From JAKVCB01 sp965243695 (GTDB lineage: Bacteria > Planctomycetota > Planctomycetia > Pirellulales > Lacipirellulaceae): a stretch of DNA of 64,000 nt. The stretch covers positions 1 through 64,000 of the forward strand of contig CBDEWC010000039.1 in NCBI GenBank assembly GCA_965243695.1, written 5' to 3'. Position 1 is the stretch's first letter. Every line of letters begins with the position of its first letter. Positions 9,880 through 17,094 of the stretch are shown piece after piece. The position numbers were made by a program, and so were the translations under genes. Below the pieces are notes generated by a model. It was not told the DNA's origin, ran no database searches, and worked only from the letters and a program-made list of their open reading frames with translations.

Positions 9880-10091
9880 TGGCTTCAAATCAGAAAAAGT
9901 CGATCATGCGATGCATCGGCGAGTTCGTCGGCCATGTTGGTCGTGCGATCAAGACCACGCCTTCTGAAAACTCAGAGCGCCGTGAGATCAGCCGCACCAC
10001 TGAGGAGCGAGAACAAGGTGATGTAACACTACGACGCACCACGGTTGAAGAAGTTGAGTTTAAGGCCACACGAACAAATCAAGATTCCTAA
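9879..10091 (+). CDS. Small charged protein inside the nuo cluster, function unknown
   Basis: 70 residues from ATG 9879, whose A is the last base of the nuoE stop (TGATG), a typical translational-coupling overlap; TTG 9876 is an alternative. The N-terminus is short and amphipathic (KKSIMRCIGEFVGHVGRAIK). The rest is highly charged and Ser/Thr-rich (RREISRTTEEREQGDVTLRR) and probably disordered or helical. There is no Cys cluster, signal peptide or membrane segment. It lies between nuoE and nuoF, 26 bp before the latter. I do not recognise a family. The tight position suggests a role linked to the NADH module or its assembly, but that is inference. Confidence 0.55.
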   Translation: MASNQKKSIMRCIGEFVGHVGRAIKTTPSENSERREISRTTEEREQGDVTLRRTTVEEVEFKATRTNQDS

Positions 10092-10117
10092 AACATGTCC
10101 AGCTGAGATCGCAATCA

Positions 10118-11476
10118 ATGTCTACTTACCACATGAAAGAACCCATACTGACCCAGCGCATTCCAACGGCGCCATGGGGGGATCCACGTGACAGGCATCT
10201 GGTTGGTTATGACGAGTTTGTTCAGACCGGTGGCTACCAAGCACTTGATCAAGCCCTCACGATGGATCCAGCGGCGATTGTTGATTTGGTCAAGGAATCA
10301 CAACTAAGGGGTCGTGGTGGCGCTGGCTTTCCGTGTGGTTTGAAGTGGACGTTTCTTCCTGAACCTGATGGGAAGCGGCGCTATCTTGCTGTGAACTGTG
10401 ACGAAGCCGAGCCAGGCACTTTCAAAGATAGACTCTTCTGTGATTACGACCCACACCTGATACTTGAGGGTATCGCCATTGCCTGCTGGGCGTGCCGACT
10501 TGATACGGCTTACTTTTTTATCCGCGGCGAATACCATCACCAAGCCCGTGTGATTGAGCAAGCGATTCAAGAGGCATACGACAAAGGGATCTTTGGATCC
10601 AAAGGCCTCTTGAACGGTAAGACAGATTTTGCAGTCGAGTGCTACTTACATCGCAGCGCCGGGGCTTATATTTGTGGCGAAGAAACTGGTTTGTTAGAGG
10701 CCATTGAAGGTAAACGAGGTTGGCCCCGCGTCAAACCACCTTTCCCAGCAGTTGAGGGTCTCTTTGGGCGACCAACGATTGTTAACAATGTAGAAACGCT
10801 GGCATGCTTGCCTTCTATTCTGACACGCGGCACAGAATGGTTTCAGTCGATTGGGGTTGCCTCCTCGATTGGTGGCCCTCCGAGTTACGGACCGAAACTT
10901 GTTGGCGTTTCAGGTCATGTCGAGCGTCCTGGTGTTTTTGAAGTTGGCCTGGGTATTCCTCTCAATGATCTCGTCGATACGTACTGTGGCGGTATGCGAG
11001 GTGGCAAGACCTATAAGGGCGCGATTGCTGGAGGCGTCAGCATGGGCATACTCGGCGCCGATCAATTTGGCGCCGAAATGGATTTTGACATTGGTCGCCG
11101 GTACGAGGTCATGGGTCTTGGTACAGCTTGCCCCACGGTCTTCGACCAAGATACCGATATGGTTTCGGTAGCAAGAAATATTGCTCGATTCTTTAGTAAC
11201 GAGTCATGTGGTCAATGCACACCATGTCGTGAGGGTGCGCCGTGGGTTTATAAGTTGTTGTGCAGAATTGAGGCTGGTGATGCAACAACGAAAGATCTTG
11301 ACCTGCTTCTTGAAGTTGCGGGATCAATGGGCTCAATGCCAGGCACTACCATTTGTGGTTTGGCAGACGGTACCAACTGGGCGGTACGAACCATCGTCAA
11401 CAAATATCGCAGTGAATTTGAATCTCGCGTACGGGCATCTTATGTTCCGGTAACAGTCGGTGGTCAAACCGAATAA
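10118..11476 (+). CDS. nuoF: NADH-quinone oxidoreductase subunit F (NADH/FMN-binding)
   Basis: 452 residues. It oxidises NADH and passes electrons through FMN to iron-sulfur cluster N3. The NADH-binding glycine-rich loop GRGGAGFPCGLKW (about residues 65-77) and the FMN region YICGEETGLLEAIEGKRGWP are present. N3 ligands are C364, C367 and C370 (CGQCTPCREG) plus C413 (CGLADG), matching the Escherichia coli spacing. It is third in the nuoD-nuoE-small ORF-nuoF cluster. No nuoG follows, so the remaining subunits must be encoded elsewhere. Confidence 0.96.
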   Translation: MSTYHMKEPILTQRIPTAPWGDPRDRHLVGYDEFVQTGGYQALDQALTMDPAAIVDLVKESQLRGRGGAGFPCGLKWTFLPEPDGKRRYLAVNCDEAEPGTFKDRLFCDYDPHLILEGIAIACWACRLDTAYFFIRGEYHHQARVIEQAIQEAYDKGIFGSKGLLNGKTDFAVECYLHRSAGAYICGEETGLLEAIEGKRGWPRVKPPFPAVEGLFGRPTIVNNVETLACLPSILTRGTEWFQSIGVASSIGGPPSYGPKLVGVSGHVERPGVFEVGLGIPLNDLVDTYCGGMRGGKTYKGAIAGGVSMGILGADQFGAEMDFDIGRRYEVMGLGTACPTVFDQDTDMVSVARNIARFFSNESCGQCTPCREGAPWVYKLLCRIEAGDATTKDLDLLLEVAGSMGSMPGTTICGLADGTNWAVRTIVNKYRSEFESRVRASYVPVTVGGQTE

Positions 11477-11484
11477 AGGTAATC

Positions 11485-11515
11485 AAGGGCCCCAAGAACG
11501 TCTGGAAGGCCCCTT
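11485..11515 (+). terminator. Possible hairpin after nuoF
   Basis: AAGGGCC (11485-11491) pairs with GGCCCCTT (11508-11515) with one bulged C and a 16-nt loop, nine bases after the nuoF stop. No T run follows, so it may be a weak terminator or an RNA-stabilising 3' end only. Confidence 0.3.
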
Positions 11516-11631
11516 CCTGGCCACTGATGCAACGTGGCAGGAATTACCCTTGCCACACAGCGGTGCGAGCCTATGCTGTGTCGTCTAGCAGATTCGGTCT
11601 GCATCGCTGCGGTGGGCGGCGTCAATCAACC

Positions 11632-12267
11632 ATGCCCATCATTCAAGACGTTTTGAGGTCATCAAATTTAATGGCACCCATTGCGGAACCGTCCGCCTCG
11701 TCAGAATCTGCACCCGGCTCATCAGAAGCGCCGCTGGCAGATCCTGACCAACCTCCTGAACCGGAAAAGACACAAAAGCAATCTAAAGAGGATTGCCCAG
11801 GACATCAGTGCGTCTGTGAAGTGGATGTGATCTGGTCAATTGATCGTCCCTGCGTGATTGACCTTGAGCTTGTTACAACTCAACTCAAACAAGCCGCTAC
11901 TTATCTCAAGACACAAGACAAGAGTTTTGCGATCGCCATCATTGATGATGCTGCGATGTGTGCCTTGCATGATCAGCATTGTGGTGATCCAACGCCGACA
12001 GATGTATTGACATTCGATGTAGATACAGAGTCGAGTAAAGAGGTGGCAGATATCGCTATCTGCTTTGATGAGGCGCAGAGACAAGCAACCCAACGTGGAC
12101 ACGCCGTTGACAGTGAGTTGCTGCTCTATGCCATTCATGGCATGTTGCACTGTGATGGACATGACGACACCAATGCAGAAGCATTTACTCAAATGCATGA
12201 TGAGGAAGATCGCATTCTGACAGCGATTGGCATTGGTCCCCTCTTTTCAGGGGGGCCAGACTCATGA
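11632..12267 (+). CDS. ybeY: Endoribonuclease YbeY-like (rRNA maturation factor)
   Basis: 211 residues from ATG 11632; an upstream in-frame ATG at 11527 gives an unlikely Arg-rich leader. YbeY is a single-metal endoribonuclease acting in 16S rRNA 3'-end maturation. The core has DPTPTDVLTFD (substrate/strand region) and the metal motif H169-x3-H173-x5-D179 (HGMLHCDGHDD). In classic YbeY the third ligand is His (HGxLHLxGYDH); here it is Asp, a substitution I also recall from Bacteroidetes-type sequences (GYKD). A roughly 65-residue Ser/Pro/Glu-rich N-terminal extension is not typical of the family. The next gene is a CNNM/CorC protein, the usual ybeY neighbour, which supports the call. The two overlap by four bases (ATGA). 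Confidence 0.8.
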   Translation: MPIIQDVLRSSNLMAPIAEPSASSESAPGSSEAPLADPDQPPEPEKTQKQSKEDCPGHQCVCEVDVIWSIDRPCVIDLELVTTQLKQAATYLKTQDKSFAIAIIDDAAMCALHDQHCGDPTPTDVLTFDVDTESSKEVADIAICFDEAQRQATQRGHAVDSELLLYAIHGMLHCDGHDDTNAEAFTQMHDEEDRILTAIGIGPLFSGGPDS

Positions 12268-13571
12268 TGCCCATCTTTGCATGGATTGTGCCCTCAATTC
12301 TACTCATCTTAGCTACGTATCTTTCCGCAATAGAACTTGCGTTAGCAGATATATCCCAGGCAGGACTTGCCCGCGCATTGGAGTCAAGTAATCGTGAACA
12401 CAAGGCCGCATGGTTAAGTAAAAACGCGCGAAGCGCCGTACTGATGGCGACCATTCTGCGCACACTTGCCTCAATAGCATTCTTTGGCTTTATTCTCTTT
12501 TACTTTGTTGACTTTGAAGCAGAACATTGGACGTTTTGGCTTGAGTTGGTGGGCGCCTGCGCAGTCGCAGTGCTGTTGCTGTGGATTGTGCGAGATATGG
12601 TCACTCAGGCACTTGTTGTGCATGCAGGGACTAAATTTCTAGCACATTCGATTCCAGCTGTTTCAGTTCTGATCTTTTTGGGATGCCCATTTTCTTGGTT
12701 GTTTCGTTTCGTCGATGAAGTGGTTCGGCGACTTTCGGGCGTTCATCTTGAGACAGAAGACAAGGTGGAGGCTGAGCTTCTTCAGAGTATCGAAGATACA
12801 CATCGTGAGGGTGGGCTGGATGAGCACGCAGCGGCAATGTTGGAAAATGTCGTCGAGTTTAATTCGACAGATGTCGGCGAAGTGATGACGCCGCGTACAG
12901 ATGTTGAAGGTATCGAACTCACAGACGACTTAACTTTCATTAGATCATTCATTGTGGATGCTGGTCATTCACGCATCCCGGTGTACAAAGGCAGCCTCGA
13001 TCAGATCGCGGGCATTCTTTATGTCAAAGATCTGATTCCGTACCTCGGGGAAGACACTTCTGATTTTAAGTTATCGCCACTATTGCGCCAGCCGATCGTG
13101 GTGCCAGAGTCTCGACCAGTTCGTGAACTGCTCGCAGATTTTCAACGCAGTGAGGTGCATCTTGCGATTGTTATTGATGAGTATGGTGGCACCTTGGGCC
13201 TGGTTACTATTGAGGATGTGCTCGAAGAAATTGTTGGTGAAATACACGATGAGCATGAGCCCAATGGCGATGAAGAACCTGAACTTCGAATGATCGACAA
13301 ACGCCATGCAGAAGTCGATGGTCGCTTCCATATTGATGACCTCAACGAAAAGCTCAGGTTGAGCCTTCCGGAGGATGAAGAGTACGACACTGTTGGTGGA
13401 TACCTACTGGCGTATATTGGCCGCGTGCCTCAAGTTGGTGAGGTTATTGAAGCTGCTCATACCCACTTTACGGTGTTGCAAGCGACACCTACACACATTC
13501 AACGAGTGGCGGTCGCATTGGTTGAGGCGCCTTTAACAAATGGTGAACATGCGCCGAATGATGATGAATAA
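12264..13571 (+). CDS. CNNM / CorC-HlyC family membrane protein with CBS pair
   Basis: 435 residues. Order: DUF21/CNNM transmembrane domain (about 1-160, several hydrophobic helices including IPAVSVLIFLGCPFSWLF), a CBS pair (about 190-325, with VGEVMTPRTDVEGI and HLAIVIDEYGGTLGLVTIED) and a CorC_HlyC domain (about 345-425, EYDTVGGYLLAYIGRVP). The family transports or regulates Mg2+ (sometimes Co2+) at the inner membrane; the classic hemolysin label is historical. It overlaps ybeY by ATGA, so the pair is translationally coupled. A strong terminator hairpin follows 14 bases after the stop. Confidence 0.88.
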   Translation: MMPIFAWIVPSILLILATYLSAIELALADISQAGLARALESSNREHKAAWLSKNARSAVLMATILRTLASIAFFGFILFYFVDFEAEHWTFWLELVGACAVAVLLLWIVRDMVTQALVVHAGTKFLAHSIPAVSVLIFLGCPFSWLFRFVDEVVRRLSGVHLETEDKVEAELLQSIEDTHREGGLDEHAAAMLENVVEFNSTDVGEVMTPRTDVEGIELTDDLTFIRSFIVDAGHSRIPVYKGSLDQIAGILYVKDLIPYLGEDTSDFKLSPLLRQPIVVPESRPVRELLADFQRSEVHLAIVIDEYGGTLGLVTIEDVLEEIVGEIHDEHEPNGDEEPELRMIDKRHAEVDGRFHIDDLNEKLRLSLPEDEEYDTVGGYLLAYIGRVPQVGEVIEAAHTHFTVLQATPTHIQRVAVALVEAPLTNGEHAPNDDE

Positions 13572-13585
13572 TGCATTCATTACAT

Positions 13586-13633
13586 GAGTAACCTATAGGA
13601 AACGCGTCTTTTTATAGGGTTATTCAACTTTTT
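13586..13633 (+). terminator. Rho-independent terminator after the ybeY-CNNM pair
   Basis: GAGTAACC-TATAGGAAA pairs with TTTTTATAGGGTTATTC through about 17 pairs, counting G-U wobbles and one bulge, with a CGCGTC loop. A T run (13629-13633) follows. It lies just after the CNNM stop codon at 13571. Confidence 0.65.
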
Positions 13634-13791
13634 AGCAAAGAAACTCAGCGCGCATTGCACAATGCCACTTATGGTGTATTTGCATAAGTTATGATTCGTT
13701 CACTGCGCAGATACAGTTGTGCCGATTCAACCTTCAGTTCATCGGCTTGCAGAGAGGCGTTGGGGCGCAGCAAGTTTTCAGGAGAATCAAA

Positions 13792-14664
13792 ATGATGCCT
13801 CGGTGTTCTGGGTTGATTTTTACGGTCGTATTGGTGGGCGGAGTTTCCGCTGCTGGCTGTAAAAACCAAAAGACATCAGCGCCTCGAACCAAGGCCCAGG
13901 CGAGTTCTTCGGAAGTGATAACGTCGCAGCCTCATGCCAAAGCAGGTGAGCAGCAATACATCGTCCGTGGGAGTGAAGGCCATTCCATGGACGGCCAAAC
14001 GTTTGTGGTGACTCGTCGTTCAGAAACATTATCTGAACCAGGTGATCTGATGACGTCTGTTGATATCGAGATGATCTTTGATGGGCAGATGCCCGATGAC
14101 TGGAATAGTGGTGATCATGCTTCCCATACAGTGATTGTCAATGGTGAAGTCGTTGATAGTTCTCATCTCGATGAGCCACTTCCACCTCAAGCTCGTGAAA
14201 TGCTCATGCAACAAGGCATGAACACGTATCGTGATCTTGTTAATAAGGCCATGGCTTCGGAGGATCAGCAGAGCGAACATCTTGAGATGTTTATTGATTT
14301 GCATTCTGATGAACATGAAAATCCTGAACTAAACGATCATCCAATGTGGCAACGCATTGAGGAGAGTGAAATCGCTTTGTCATTTATGGAAAATGAGGCG
14401 TTGGTCACACTCTGGGGTATCGACCTTATAAAGAAGCATGTGGAGCCAGCGAAGCGCGTAGATATGTTGTCGAAGCTTTTGGCCTCCACGGAAAATAGAA
14501 CTCCAATGAGGTGGCAGCGGGCGTGCCGCAATGCCATGTTGATAACCTTGATGGAGACGCAGGCAGCAATGGGCCATGACGATGAGGCTCAGGCCACACT
14601 GATGTCCATGATCGAGGAGAATATGAATGGAACGAGATCGAAAAATACCACTGAGCAAGAGTAA
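13792..14664 (+). CDS. Putative lipoprotein, unknown function
   Basis: 290 residues from ATG 13792, chosen because AGGAG lies seven bases upstream; a farther ATG at 13717 would bury the signal peptide. The N-terminus MMPRCSGLIFTVVLVGG then SAAGC is a type II signal peptide with lipidation at Cys, so the protein is probably membrane-anchored and periplasmic. The mature part is Met-, His- and acid-rich. The last third (RWQRACRNAMLITLMETQ... DDEAQATLMSMI) looks helical and TPR-like. No family recognised. A 26-bp stretch of its 3' coding region (14520-14545) is repeated exactly at 15727-15752 beyond the next gene. Confidence 0.6.
   Translation: MMPRCSGLIFTVVLVGGVSAAGCKNQKTSAPRTKAQASSSEVITSQPHAKAGEQQYIVRGSEGHSMDGQTFVVTRRSETLSEPGDLMTSVDIEMIFDGQMPDDWNSGDHASHTVIVNGEVVDSSHLDEPLPPQAREMLMQQGMNTYRDLVNKAMASEDQQSEHLEMFIDLHSDEHENPELNDHPMWQRIEESEIALSFMENEALVTLWGIDLIKKHVEPAKRVDMLSKLLASTENRTPMRWQRACRNAMLITLMETQAAMGHDDEAQATLMSMIEENMNGTRSKNTTEQE
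14520..14545 (+). repeat. 26-bp direct repeat, left copy
   Basis: Begins GGCGTGCCGC and ends TGTTGATAA. It is identical to 15727-15752. This copy is inside the lipoprotein gene, encoding part of RACRNAMLI. The two copies bracket the FkbM methyltransferase gene. Confidence 0.9.
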
Positions 14665-14700
14665 GCGAAGGCCCAAGGTTACGTCACACTGGAACCACAG

Positions 14701-14741
14701 TGCGGCGACGACGGGACGCGAAGCAGTCCCGATTGGCCGCA
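14701..14741. other. Imperfect two-stem hairpin
   Basis: TGCGGC (14701-14706) pairs with GCCGCA (14736-14741). Inside it GGGAC (14713-14717) pairs with GTCCC (14726-14730). No T run follows. It lies between the lipoprotein and the FkbM gene, within the GC-rich segment. It could be a weak terminator or a structural border of the island; its function is unknown. Confidence 0.4.
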
Positions 14742-14869
14742 CTTCAGGTCGAGCCCATGGCTTTTCTGCAGTGCGTCGCAATGATCGAAGAGCCAGTCGT
14801 TAAGACCTTACTATTAATAACAGACGCGGCGGGAGCAGCCCTGGGAAAGCAGATTTGGGTAAGAGTCAG

Positions 14870-15649
14870 ATGCTAAAGAAATTCATCAAGGATGTGGGTC
14901 AGGCCCTCCCTACACGGATTCGCCACGCGATTCTTCACCTGGGCTTTGATATCGCGCGGGAGGAGTTCGACCTCTTCGCCTTTCGCTACGCCTTAGCGCC
15001 GCACATGTTTCATGGATTGAGGCTGCTGCGCGATCGTGGATACGAGCCCGCGACCATCATCGACGTGGGCGCCTTTAAGGGGGACTGGTCGCGAGGGGTT
15101 CATAAGATCTGGCCAGCGTCGAAGCAGGTCATGGTCGAGCCAAACGCCGCGATCATTCCGGAGTTCGCGGAGGCGGCACGGGAGCTGGGCGCGACAGCGA
15201 TTCAGGAGCTCCTTGGGAAGGAGGCCGGGGCCAAAGTGGAGTTCGCGGTCATGGAGTCGGGCTCCTCGGTCTTTCATGAAAACAGCCCGCTGCCTCGCGA
15301 GGTCGAAGAGCGAATGTTGCAGACGCTGGACAGCGTGATCGACTTGGAGAGGTTGGAGGGCAGTGTATTACTCAAGCTGGACACCCAGGGCTACGAATTG
15401 GAGGTTCTGGCAGGCGGCGAGGGAGTGCTCTCAAAGTGTGACATGGTGCTGCTCGAGGTGTCATTGATTGAGATCAACAAGGGCTGTCCCCTTGTGGATA
15501 CGGTGATCACTTATTTGGCTGCGCGTGACTTTCGGGCTTGTGAGGTGATCGAGCTCCATCGGCGACCCCTGGACGCAGCCATGAACCAGATCGACCTCGT
15601 GTTCGTGCGTGAAGACCACCCCCTCTTCTCCAACACGTCTCATTTCTGA
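14870..15649 (+). CDS. FkbM family SAM-dependent methyltransferase
   Basis: 259 residues from ATG 14870 (TTG 14855 adds five residues). FkbM enzymes O-methylate sugars or polyketides using S-adenosylmethionine. Visible motifs are the SAM-binding loop IIDVGAFKGDWS (about residue 57), an acidic VEPNAA following motif II, and LLKLDTQGYELEVLAGGEGVL (about 165-185; first 20 residues LLKLDTQGYELEVLAGGEGV). Sampled lines inside the gene are about 65% G+C (39/60 at 15121-15180, 40/60 at 15181-15240) against 28/60 in a line of the lipoprotein gene upstream. Together with the flanking 26-bp direct repeats this points to acquisition by transfer. Its substrate is unknown, and no polysaccharide gene lies next to it. 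Confidence 0.85.
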   Translation: MLKKFIKDVGQALPTRIRHAILHLGFDIAREEFDLFAFRYALAPHMFHGLRLLRDRGYEPATIIDVGAFKGDWSRGVHKIWPASKQVMVEPNAAIIPEFAEAARELGATAIQELLGKEAGAKVEFAVMESGSSVFHENSPLPREVEERMLQTLDSVIDLERLEGSVLLKLDTQGYELEVLAGGEGVLSKCDMVLLEVSLIEINKGCPLVDTVITYLAARDFRACEVIELHRRPLDAAMNQIDLVFVREDHPLFSNTSHF

Positions 15650-15726
15650 CGCATGCCGACGCAAGTCGCCAAGTCGCCTGAGTGACTCAGATCATAACGA
15701 CGCTCGCACGCTGGTATCTCGTCGCC

Positions 15727-15752
15727 GGCGTGCCGCAATGCCATGTTGATAA
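15727..15752 (+). repeat. 26-bp direct repeat, right copy
   Basis: Exact copy of 14520-14545, offset by 1,207 bp, in the non-coding DNA just before ribBA. If the DNA between the copies were excised, the lipoprotein frame would run through the repeat and stop after IRPLLGPIDQ. Confidence 0.9.
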
Positions 15753-15851
15753 GACCTTTGCTCGGCCCCATTGACCAATGAGGTCACCTTGAGCAGGTTT
15801 GCAGAAGGTTCATCGCGCATGAGTCTGTCTGCTGACTACAATATGTGGCTC

Positions 15852-17072
15852 ATGACACTGAGCTCTATACCGGAAATTCTCGACGATCTGAGCGACGGCA
15901 AACTGATTGTTCTTGTGGACGATGAATCCCGCGAGAACGAAGGCGACTTCGTATGCGCTGCTGAGAAGATTGATATTGGAATAATCAACTTCATGACTCG
16001 GGTCGGAGGCGGCTACCTCTGTGTGGCGCTCGATCAGGCATCTTGCGAGCGATTACATCTGACGCCTCAAGTATCGACCAATGATTCACTTCGAGGTACA
16101 CCACTGACGGTGAGCGTTGATGGTCATCCACGGCATGGTGTTGGTACCGGCATCTCAGCTGCCGATCGAGTGGCGACCATCAAGTTGCTCATTGATCCAG
16201 ACAGTCAGCCGGATGACTTCGTTCGCCCCGGTCATATCAATCCACTTAAAGCTCGTAAAGGTGGCGTGCTTGTTCGCACCGGCCAAACAGAAGGATCGGT
16301 TGATCTTTGTACGCTTGCCGGACTCAAACCAGGCGCTGCAATTATTGAGATTGTTCGGCCTGACGGAGAAATGGCACGGATACCAGATCTTGAAGTTCTC
16401 TGTCGAGAACACAACATTAAGATGTGTTCGGTGGAGCAGATTATTGAATATCGTTTGGCGCGTGAAAGCCTTGTTGAACGCATGTCACCCCAGGAAGGCG
16501 TGCAGGTTGATACGCCTGAAGGCCAGTTCACCTTAGTCGCATTCCGAAGTGTGATTGATCCATTGCCACACCTTGCTTTCTGCGTCGGCGATGTAGGCAA
16601 GCTCAGCCCAACTGGACATATCATTCCGAGGCAGGAGCCCGTACTCGTTCGAATGCACCGCCGTGATCTACTTGGAGATGTTTTTAATGAGGGTCACAAT
16701 CCAACAGCGGAGACCTTGCATGCATCGATGCGCGCCCTTCAGGAAGCAGGTCATGGTGCCCTGATTTATCTGCGCCCCGAACTTGCGGGCGATGGTTTAC
16801 GTCAGCGCATCTTGCAGATCTCTCGGCCTCATCACGATGATGTCAATGCCCCTGATCTCACCCGAAGTGATTCAATCGCGTCGCGCGTGCAGCCTATGGA
16901 AAACCGTGAGTTTGGTATTGGTGGGCAAATTCTTCGTGAGTTGGGTCTGACCAAGCTGCGAATTCTCACCAATACACCTAAGCATATGACAGGCCTTGGT
17001 GCCTTTGGCCTTGAGATTGTTGAGCAGGTAGAGGTACATAGCAGTGAATCATCAAAGGCCAGCACTGTCTAA
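15852..17072 (+). CDS. ribBA: RibBA-like protein: DHBP synthase domain fused to a degenerate GTP cyclohydrolase II domain
   Basis: 406 residues from ATG 15852, which aligns with usual RibB starts (earlier in-frame starts at 15771, 15819 and 15843). Riboflavin pathway, cytoplasm. The RibB half keeps VDDESRENEGDF and GTGISAADR, but the loop containing the catalytic His of E. coli RibB (GHTE) reads GQTE (RTGQTEGS). The GTP cyclohydrolase half keeps the fold markers (PVLVRMHRRDLLGDVF, FGIGGQILRELGL) but lacks all three zinc-binding Cys of the usual CLTGDVFxSxRCDC motif. GTP hydrolysis is therefore unlikely, and the first activity is uncertain. RibBA variants with a dead RibA domain are known (RibBX type). 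It ends 22 bp before the GH38 gene. Confidence 0.85.
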   Translation: MTLSSIPEILDDLSDGKLIVLVDDESRENEGDFVCAAEKIDIGIINFMTRVGGGYLCVALDQASCERLHLTPQVSTNDSLRGTPLTVSVDGHPRHGVGTGISAADRVATIKLLIDPDSQPDDFVRPGHINPLKARKGGVLVRTGQTEGSVDLCTLAGLKPGAAIIEIVRPDGEMARIPDLEVLCREHNIKMCSVEQIIEYRLARESLVERMSPQEGVQVDTPEGQFTLVAFRSVIDPLPHLAFCVGDVGKLSPTGHIIPRQEPVLVRMHRRDLLGDVFNEGHNPTAETLHASMRALQEAGHGALIYLRPELAGDGLRQRILQISRPHHDDVNAPDLTRSDSIASRVQPMENREFGIGGQILRELGLTKLRILTNTPKHMTGLGAFGLEIVEQVEVHSSESSKASTV

Positions 17073-17094
17073 AAAAAACGAACAGGGACATTAA

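Noticed and set aside
15678..15690. CTGAGTGACTCAG palindrome after the FkbM gene as a terminator
   Set aside because: Stem of only five pairs with a 3-nt loop and no T run.
14520..15752. Integron cassette for the FkbM gene
   Set aside because: No attC core sites (RYYYAAC/GTTRRRY pair) and no integrase. The direct repeat lies within a coding sequence.
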